Assembly (NCBI GenBank): GCA_022870745.1
Contig: CP085323.1
Coordinates: forward strand, 2,108,001 to 2,172,000
Direction: 5' to 3'
Length of the DNA: 64,000 bases
Source: Silvibacterium acidisoli
GTDB lineage: Bacteria > Acidobacteriota > Terriglobia > Terriglobales > Acidobacteriaceae
This document shows, one piece after another, positions 54,854-61,363 of the stretch (the first letter of the stretch is position 1; the number at the start of each line of letters is the position of its first letter). Below the pieces are notes generated by a model. The model was not told where the DNA came from, ran no database searches, and was given only the letters and a program-made list of their open reading frames with translations. The position numbers and the translations under genes were made by a program.

Positions 54854-56284
54854 ATGACGAAGAATCCCCATCGCGCTATCTCCTATGCACGATCGCATCA
54901 TGCGGAATTCCTTTCAGAGTTGAAGGAGTTTCTCCGCTTTCCAAGCGAGAGTTCGGAACCGAAGCGCGCAGCCGATGTTGGGGCCTGCGCGATCTGGCTT
55001 GCCCGTCATCTCCAGAAGATAGGAATGCGCCGGGTTCGCCTCATTCGCACGCAGGGCCACCCGCTTGTCTATGCATCCTGGCAACAGGCTTCCCGGGCGC
55101 CGGTGCTTCTCATCTACGGACACTACGATGTCGTTCCCGCCGCTCCTCTGGAACAGTGGGAGACGCCGCCCTATCGGCCTACGGTCAGAAATCAGAACCT
55201 GTACGCACGTGGCGCGTGCGACGACAAGGGCCAGCTATTTTGCCATGTGAAGGCCCTTGAGTCTGTTCTGCGCGCGCATCGCGCTCTCCCATTGAATGTG
55301 AAATGCATCTTCGAGGGAGAGGAAGAAATCGGCAGCTGCCATCTTCTCTCCTTCATCGAAAAACACAGGGAGGTGTTACGCGCGGATGTAGCTGTTATCT
55401 CCGACACAAAGATGCTGGACGCGCGAAGGCCGGCAATCAGCTACGCACAGCGAGGTGGATTACGCGCAGAGCTGGAAGTCCGCGGGCCCGGGCAGGAACT
55501 ACATTCGGGCACCTTCGGTGGAGCGGTGCTGAATCCCCTCCAGGCGCTTTGTAAGCTGTTGGCCGGTTTTCATGACGAGCGCGGACGAATCAACATTCCC
55601 GGCTTTTACGACGACGTGCGTAACTGGAGCGACGAGGAGCGTTCCTACATGCAGCAAGTCGGACCAGCAGATCGCAGGATTCTCGACGAGGCGCAAGTAG
55701 AGCATGGCTGGGGCGAGCAGGGATACACCGCCTACGAACGCACCACGATAAGGCCTGCATTGACGCTGAATGGTATCTCGGGTGGTCACGCAGGCAAGGG
55801 AGTGAAGGGGGTTGTGCCGGCAAAAGCCACTGCGAAGTTGAGCTTCCGTCTTGTGCCCGATCAGGATCCTCAGAGAATCGCCAGGATCTTTCGTGAGCAC
55901 ATTGCGCGGGCCTGCCCCTCGGCTGTGCAATGTACGCTGCGTCTGCAGGCACCGACTATGCCGGTGCTGTTCGAGCGCGATCATCCGGCGCTGCAAGCGG
56001 CCTCCATAGCCTACGAAAAAGCCTTTGGCAGTGCGCCTGTCTTTCTGCGCTCGGGCGGATCGATCCCGGTAGCGGGAGCTTTCCAGAAGGTCTTAAATAT
56101 TCCCGTCGTCCTGATGGGCTTCGGGCTTCCGGACGATCGCATTCACGGTCCGAACGAAAAGATGCATCTTCCCAATTTCTATCGTGGTATCGAGACATCG
56201 ATCCGATACATGAACCTGATCTCTGAGGCTATCCATCACGGAAACATCTCCCGGCCCGTCGAGGCAAGCGAGTGGGTCACATGA
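54854..56284 (+). CDS. M20 family metallopeptidase (dipeptidase)
   Basis: A 476-residue zinc exopeptidase of the M20 family. Seen: LLIYGHYDVVPAAPLEQWETPPYRPTV (first ligand His and catalytic Asp), LYARGACDDKGQLFCHVKALE (bridging Asp), IFEGEEEIGS (catalytic Glu and ligand), and VISDTKMLDARRPAISYAQRGGLRAELEV with a dimerisation domain after it (LHSGTFGGAVLNPLQALCKLL). It would hydrolyse dipeptides or acylated amino acids. Cytoplasmic. The stop overlaps the next start by four bases (ATGA), so the two enzymes are translationally coupled. Confidence 0.92.
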   Translation: MTKNPHRAISYARSHHAEFLSELKEFLRFPSESSEPKRAADVGACAIWLARHLQKIGMRRVRLIRTQGHPLVYASWQQASRAPVLLIYGHYDVVPAAPLEQWETPPYRPTVRNQNLYARGACDDKGQLFCHVKALESVLRAHRALPLNVKCIFEGEEEIGSCHLLSFIEKHREVLRADVAVISDTKMLDARRPAISYAQRGGLRAELEVRGPGQELHSGTFGGAVLNPLQALCKLLAGFHDERGRINIPGFYDDVRNWSDEERSYMQQVGPADRRILDEAQVEHGWGEQGYTAYERTTIRPALTLNGISGGHAGKGVKGVVPAKATAKLSFRLVPDQDPQRIARIFREHIARACPSAVQCTLRLQAPTMPVLFERDHPALQAASIAYEKAFGSAPVFLRSGGSIPVAGAFQKVLNIPVVLMGFGLPDDRIHGPNEKMHLPNFYRGIETSIRYMNLISEAIHHGNISRPVEASEWVT

Positions 56285-57126
56285 TCATCGATGCGCATTG
56301 CCACGCAGGAAAGGGTGATTTGATGACAGCGCCCTGGAACACGGATGCGCCGCTTACGGATTACCTGCGCCGTGCCTGCGCCGCCGGCATCAACAGAACG
56401 ATCCTGATGCCAGCCTTCCACACCGACAACTGGCAGGCCAACAGACAGGTCGCGCAGATAGTTGCCCGTCATCCCTCGCGCTTCATCGGCTTCGCTTTCG
56501 TGCACGCAAAGCGCGATGCCGGACGCATCTTTCGCATGGTAAGGCACGCAGTGGTTCGATGGGGCTTTCGCGGAATCAAGGTTCACGGATACGAAGCGAT
56601 GCCAACACGCGAAGTGTGCGAGACGGCGAGAGCTCTTTCGCTTCCAGTACTGGTAGATGTGGCCAGCCGCGCCGAGACAGTGGATATGTTTGCGCCTCAA
56701 TACCCCATGGTGAACTTCATCATTGCTCACCTGGGCAGTTTTACAGACAGTTGGAAGGCCCACGAGCAGGTCATCCATCAGCTGGCACGTTATCCGAATG
56801 TCTACGCCGATACTTCAGGGGTTCGGCAGTTCGATTATTTAGTTAGAGCGGTACAGATCGCGGGGCCGCGCAAGCTGCTATTTGGTTCGGATGGACCCTG
56901 GCTTCATCCCGGACTCGAGTTACACAAAGTGAAGCTGCTGGGCCTCAAGCCTCGGGATGAGGCGCTCGTACTCGGAGGGAACATCTCACATCTGCTCCGC
57001 GTTGCTAGTAGCGCTAGGCAGCTCGCGCCTCGCGTCGCAGGTGTTGGAGAGAACGATTTCGTAAAGACCGATAACGACGATCGGCAAAGGGAGCTGACTG
57101 GAGCGGGAGCGAAGTACAGGCTGTGA
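56281..57126 (+). CDS. Amidohydrolase_2 family metal-dependent hydrolase
   Basis: A 281-residue TIM-barrel hydrolase. MIIDAHCHAGKGD gives the HxH ligands; others are GIKVHGYEAMPT, VNFIIAHLGSFTDSWKAHEQ, VYADTSGVRQFD and LLFGSDGPWLHPGLEL with the catalytic Asp. The family covers decarboxylases and hydrolases of aromatic or imide substrates. The ATG 56281 overlaps the M20 stop. A possible job is further breakdown of the product of the M20 peptidase; this is inference from coupling. Confidence 0.88.
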   Translation: MIIDAHCHAGKGDLMTAPWNTDAPLTDYLRRACAAGINRTILMPAFHTDNWQANRQVAQIVARHPSRFIGFAFVHAKRDAGRIFRMVRHAVVRWGFRGIKVHGYEAMPTREVCETARALSLPVLVDVASRAETVDMFAPQYPMVNFIIAHLGSFTDSWKAHEQVIHQLARYPNVYADTSGVRQFDYLVRAVQIAGPRKLLFGSDGPWLHPGLELHKVKLLGLKPRDEALVLGGNISHLLRVASSARQLAPRVAGVGENDFVKTDNDDRQRELTGAGAKYRL

Positions 57127-57140
57127 CCGGCTGTTTCACG

Positions 57141-57578
57141 CTACCGATGATTCAGGAAGGCGTGGTGCTCTTTTCCAAGTGTGCCAAACTCCAATAGCTG
57201 CGCAACCATTGCGGCTCGCGAGCCTACACCCAGCTTGGCAAAGATACGCCGCAGGTGGGTGCAAACCGTCCAGGTGCTAATGCTCAGTACATCCGCTATC
57301 ACCTTATTGGGATGGCCTTGCGCGACCATTCTTACAATTTCTTGCTCTCGCGGACTTAGCTGCACACGGCCATAGACGGGCGGGTGCATGCGAATCACCA
57401 GGTACCTGAGGCCGTCCACTTCTGTATCTACAAGAACCTGCTCCGCCGCTTCATTCTCGACCTGGGACTGTTCTGTCTTTTCGATCAGGGACAGCAGATG
57501 CCGCATTGCTCTCTGTACAGAGCTTGAGTCGACTTCACGTGCACTTTCCAAGGGCGGGAATGGGGTACAGGTGTACAT
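57141..57578 (-). CDS. LuxR-type HTH transcriptional regulator
   Basis: A 145-residue regulator. The C-terminal half is a GerE/LuxR helix-turn-helix: VQLSPREQEIVRMVAQGHPNKVIADVLSISTWTVCTHLRRIFAKLGVGSRAAMVAQLLEFG. The N-terminal 75 residues form no recognised receiver or sensor domain. The ATG 57578 (MYTCTPFPPL) is preceded by AGGGAA; a TTG 21 bases further up is the alternative. It is convergent with the cluster, 14 bases from its last gene, and is the nearest candidate regulator of the cluster. Confidence 0.85.
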   Translation of the reverse strand: MYTCTPFPPLESAREVDSSSVQRAMRHLLSLIEKTEQSQVENEAAEQVLVDTEVDGLRYLVIRMHPPVYGRVQLSPREQEIVRMVAQGHPNKVIADVLSISTWTVCTHLRRIFAKLGVGSRAAMVAQLLEFGTLGKEHHAFLNHR

Positions 57579-58180
57579 ACAGATGTTCCCTATCTCCAAC
57601 AGGCGGGCCAGCTTCAGCAGGACATCTTACCCTCATGTCGGTTTCATTCTACTCTGTAGTGCTGGTTGTCCCATCCGGCCTTGTGTGTCTGTTAACGAGC
57701 AGAGCTTCGAATTGGGTAAGCCGAAACCGGATGTATAGTATTTTGCCGCTGCTTTGCGGCAATAGTCGCCTTTTCAAGTGACACTCGAACGAGTTTTAAC
57801 TCGCCTGCAACAGATGACTCTCAATCAACCCGCGGCAGTCACTGCTCGATTTGAATTCAGGCGCCGGTAGGTTATGTTCGGGTGCGGCCGATCCCCAGGG
57901 TCTCTCACGAAGAAAGCAACCGTGCGGTCACACCGCAAAGCCGAACGCAGGGCTTGCAGACAAGCGGACTGCAATACCTTGCATACTGCCTGTACCTCTT
58001 TTGGGCCGGAGAGAGATTCGAAGCCTCCGTTAAGCAGTTGAAAACAAAAATAGAAGAGTTTGATCTGAGAACACGAATACCCTCCAGGTCCTGTAACCAC
58101 AGTTTCTCTTCAACACTTCAGCCAGCTTTTTGCAGCCGTTGACATCAAGTTTCCCTGCCGTTTCCCACGCGGGATACTAT
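57579..58180. other. 602-base region with no convincing gene
   Basis: Several short frames of 60-90 codons occur on both strands. The plus-strand frame from a GTG at 57882 to 58142 ends in a helical, protein-like segment (FWAGERFEASVKQLKTKIEEFDLRT) but has no ribosome site, so I leave it unassigned. No tRNA-like structure or repeat is seen. Confidence 0.4.
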
Positions 58181-59698
58181 CTAACGAGCAACGGCTCTTA
58201 GTGTTAGTCCGGGAGCTACTTCGACCGGTTTCACCGTTACTCCCTCACCCGCAAAGTCTGAGATGGCTTGATGGCGTGCGGGCTTTCCGTCAATCTGTAC
58301 AATCCGAGCCGATTCGTGGAATATGGGTTTCCAGTCCAGAGGTGTGTTGCCCTGATTGGTGAACTCAGTGTTGTTGTTGCCATGATGCCTTACGGCGATC
58401 ATGCCACCTGGAACCGGCAAATTACGAATCTCTGCCCAGTCAGACGAGGAATTAAGAGCCGGACGCGTCGCGATCATTGGCTTGAAAGACGCTGATGCGG
58501 TATCGAGGACGTGATCCATAGGTTGAATACTGACTCCCATGAGTCCAGTCACCAGTGCTCCCATGACCGAGTAGGACACCTCAGGGTATTCACGGCGCAC
58601 CCTACCCGCACGGCTAAGGTCCAAAACTTGTTCGTAAGCTTCCCGAGTCCTGCCATATCGATACAGAGTCTCCGCATAGTGCGACTTCGCTTCGACTGCA
58701 TCGTTCGGCTCGGACCGCATTGCATTCAGGAGAGTATCGATTGCACTCGCCGTCTTTGTTCCAGGTTCCGCAGCATCCCGATAGAGAATGTCGGCGCCGG
58801 CTCTTCCAGTGAATTCATGCTGTTTGTTGAAGAATGCGTAGTAATAACCGCCTGCAGAATTCCACCACGTGGTGTTGATAAGCTGTTTGATCTGCCCGGC
58901 GGTTTGAAGTGCATTGGCTGATTTATTCCTGTCCCCGCGAATCATCTGAATCATCGCGTAAGCGCGGAAGGCTGCATACTGCGTTGCCAGCAGATCAACG
59001 CCGACGAGATTATCGCGGCTGCTTTCTTCATACGTCGGATCACCACGGAAGAATGGCGGCTCGTCGATATTGCTGGTGCGCTTCATGATGCGATCTGGAC
59101 TCAGCGACCAGCGGGCTGTGTAGTCAACGATGGTGCGGTCGTAGAAGTTTAAAAAGATCGGATCGTTGAGATAGGATCTGTCACCGGTCCACAAGAACAT
59201 CCGATAGCAGGCATCGAGAATGTCATAGTTTGCAGGCAGGTTGTACCAGAACTGCTTGTCGCTCTTGTAATCGACGGGAGCAGGGCGGTTCAGGCGGTCG
59301 ATCTCCCAGTAGCTGCACCAGTCGCGGGATTCAGAAATATTCTCGGCAAACCGGCGAAGCATGTTGTGGTTCCACCGCGCCAATCCCAGGGCCTGCGCGC
59401 CCTCCGCCTGATGTGCCGTATCGCGCATGCAGAATGCTTGTCGCCCTGGCAAAGCAGCTTCGTACCACGGCCCTACAGGATCATCGTCGAAGACATACGC
59501 GAGAGCCTGCTCCTTCGCCCAGCGGAAGGCGTTGACGATCTGCGGGTCCGAGGAGTAGAGATCGAGCTTCGAATCGCGCTTTGCAGGCAATGCCAATGCC
59601 CTGATGGTTGCGTTCGCAGCAAATGGAGCAAGACCAAGAAGCTTGGTTAGTTGCCGGCGTGTGAATTGGTTTGTTGTCTGCATAGAGTCACGATCCAT
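58181..59698 (-). CDS. Exported six-hairpin glycosidase-like protein
   Basis: A 505-residue protein with a Tat-like signal (FTRRQLTKLLGLAPFAANATIRALA). The helical body, with WAKEQALAYVFDD, FCMRDTAHQAEGAQALGLARWNHNMLRRFAENI, YNLPANYDILDACYRMFLWTGDRSYL and W/Y-rich repeats, fits an (alpha/alpha)6 toroid like those of GH15/GH65/GH78-type glycosidases. MRDTAHQ may hold a catalytic acid. A C-terminal beta domain follows. Family not assigned. The ATG 59698 is used because it avoids overlap with the next gene; 59683 is possible. Third gene of the receptor/glycosidase group. Confidence 0.7.
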   Translation of the reverse strand: MDRDSMQTTNQFTRRQLTKLLGLAPFAANATIRALALPAKRDSKLDLYSSDPQIVNAFRWAKEQALAYVFDDDPVGPWYEAALPGRQAFCMRDTAHQAEGAQALGLARWNHNMLRRFAENISESRDWCSYWEIDRLNRPAPVDYKSDKQFWYNLPANYDILDACYRMFLWTGDRSYLNDPIFLNFYDRTIVDYTARWSLSPDRIMKRTSNIDEPPFFRGDPTYEESSRDNLVGVDLLATQYAAFRAYAMIQMIRGDRNKSANALQTAGQIKQLINTTWWNSAGGYYYAFFNKQHEFTGRAGADILYRDAAEPGTKTASAIDTLLNAMRSEPNDAVEAKSHYAETLYRYGRTREAYEQVLDLSRAGRVRREYPEVSYSVMGALVTGLMGVSIQPMDHVLDTASASFKPMIATRPALNSSSDWAEIRNLPVPGGMIAVRHHGNNNTEFTNQGNTPLDWKPIFHESARIVQIDGKPARHQAISDFAGEGVTVKPVEVAPGLTLRAVAR

Positions 59699-59726
59699 TT
59701 TCCTGAAGCTCTGCTGAAAGTCAGTT

Positions 59727-61277
59727 TCACACGAGTGCGATAACAAGCCCCGGAGCCGAAAGGTCGTCCGGAGTGGCGTGACGAAGCCCTTCAGTTCGAA
59801 TTACGTCTCCCGAAATGTGAAGCATATTGCCGCGAAGATGAACTGCATGGGAAATATCCACCGCGCTATCACCCGCCAGATCCTGCGCCATGACGCGCTT
59901 ACGGGAAACAGGCCTGTCAAAGAGCAACGTGACGCTTCGAGGACTACCGAAGATTCCGAAGGGGCCGCGTGCATCCGATACGTTCAATGTCAGATCGCAT
60001 GCAGGCATATACCACGCTGCCCCAACGCGAGTTCGCTCTTGCGCGGCGATAGCAACCGCGCCATTTGGAAATCGTGTCGCAAAGACAAACGGCTTCTCTC
60101 CTTTGGCCGATACTTCGGGGAGAGGAATATTTCTCGCGATGCGTGCCGGCGCTCCCTGGTGAACGGTGGCGCCGATGAGGTCGGCCTCCCAGGTCTGTGC
60201 TCTAGCAAACGTCCATGTATCGGTCAGGATCTCGGGATCAACAAACACCGTTCCTTCACCTGCAGAAAATGGCGGAGCAATCCGTTGCCAGCGCAGCGCG
60301 CGCACCACTTCATCCAAACGCTTCTTCGTTTGCCGCGGGCCATTGAAGAAGAGATCGGCGTCTGGTCCTGGCCGTTTTCCGTGAAGAGGATGACGCATAA
60401 CACCCATTGTGCAGCCCATGACGGCGGCCACGTAGACTTCATCTTCGACATTGAGCAGGCCTTTGATCTCCGGGTGTCCTTGCGCACCTTCAAGCATGGC
60501 TGCGAGGCGATCGAGCGTCGTCGGCAACGAAAGAATCGATGTCACATCGTAGGTACGATAGACGTCTGTATTGCGCAGGATCGTCATGCGGCGCGAATCC
60601 CACAACTGCGTCCCGAAGCGCCCGTCTTTGCGCCAGTCTCCATTCACCGGCGTCTCGCCGTGAACATGTTCGAGTGTGAGCGGGATGTGATTTTCATTTC
60701 TCACACGCACGAGCCCAAACTCAGGATCGCCGATGTCGATCTTCCAATAGCGAACGCCTGCACGATCGCACATGTCTTCGAGCTGATTCATTCCGCGATC
60801 TTCCGGAGTATTGCGGCACCAGAGAGCCACACCACGCCAGCCTGCATTTTGAATCGAATTGCTCAGCTTGTTCAGGCGCGCTGCAGGATCGCCCTCGAAG
60901 GAGGGAAACTTCCCGGAGTCAAGTTCGAAGGTGGCCGTTCCGCCCTTTTCCCATCCATCGTCGAGAAGTAGATAGAGATCGCGCCGGACTTTGGGATAGA
61001 AAGATTTTGCCCAGCCCTGATCAGAGAGGAGATTCTCTTCCGTCATCGCTGTGCGAGCCAGTTCCGCTCCGGCATCGCCCTCAAGACGCGCCGTATCGAG
61101 GTCTTCCGCATTCTGGCCAAACATGTAATTCTGCAGCGCCCAGGTGCACCAGTAGTTCGGTGCGCCCGACGCTGTTCGAGGCACGAGATTCATCGGCGTT
61201 TGGGCGTAGTCCGGGAAAGCCGAACCGATTGCCGCCGTTGCTGAAAGAGCCAGAAAGCGTCTTCGACTGGATACCAT
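59727..61277 (-). CDS. Exported GH36/GH27-like TIM-barrel glycosidase
   Basis: A 516-residue protein with a Tat signal (MVSSRRRFLALSATAAIGSAFP). The barrel has YLLLDDGWEKGG, GVALWCRNTPEDRG, YWKIDIGDPEFG (likely nucleophile Asp) and LLNVEDEVYVA, like the alpha-galactosidase/raffinose-synthase clan GH-D. The C-terminal beta domain is typical. Substrate unknown; an alpha-galactoside is plausible. The ATG 61277 has AGGA six bases upstream; the longer open frame lies within the terminator of the receptor gene. Confidence 0.75.
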   Translation of the reverse strand: MVSSRRRFLALSATAAIGSAFPDYAQTPMNLVPRTASGAPNYWCTWALQNYMFGQNAEDLDTARLEGDAGAELARTAMTEENLLSDQGWAKSFYPKVRRDLYLLLDDGWEKGGTATFELDSGKFPSFEGDPAARLNKLSNSIQNAGWRGVALWCRNTPEDRGMNQLEDMCDRAGVRYWKIDIGDPEFGLVRVRNENHIPLTLEHVHGETPVNGDWRKDGRFGTQLWDSRRMTILRNTDVYRTYDVTSILSLPTTLDRLAAMLEGAQGHPEIKGLLNVEDEVYVAAVMGCTMGVMRHPLHGKRPGPDADLFFNGPRQTKKRLDEVVRALRWQRIAPPFSAGEGTVFVDPEILTDTWTFARAQTWEADLIGATVHQGAPARIARNIPLPEVSAKGEKPFVFATRFPNGAVAIAAQERTRVGAAWYMPACDLTLNVSDARGPFGIFGSPRSVTLLFDRPVSRKRVMAQDLAGDSAVDISHAVHLRGNMLHISGDVIRTEGLRHATPDDLSAPGLVIALV

Positions 61278-61318
61278 CCAAGGTCCTTTTGATTTGTGAT
61301 CACTCAAATGAAAAGAGG

Positions 61319-61345
61319 GCCGGTGCAGCATGCGGCTGCACCGGC
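61319..61345 (-). terminator. Intrinsic terminator/attenuator after the TonB receptor gene
   Basis: A perfect 10-bp stem (GCCGGTGCAG / CTGCACCGGC) with a 7-base loop, followed on the minus strand by CCTCTTTTC. It lies between the receptor stop and the next gene start, so it may reduce read-through into the glycosidase genes. Confidence 0.75.
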
Positions 61346-61363
61346 TTGGGAGGCAAAGCAACT

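Noticed and set aside
46113-57126. Contractile injection system or phage tail
   Set aside because: No sheath, tube, spike, baseplate or ATPase gene can be recognised among the cluster proteins.
57825-58142. Small genes in the gap between the LuxR and glycosidase genes
   Set aside because: Frames of 60-91 codons lack ribosome sites; only one has a short helical end, which is not enough.
59778-60971. 397-codon plus-strand frame opposite the GH-D-like gene
   Set aside because: The minus-strand product has a Tat signal, barrel motifs and a ribosome site; this one has none.
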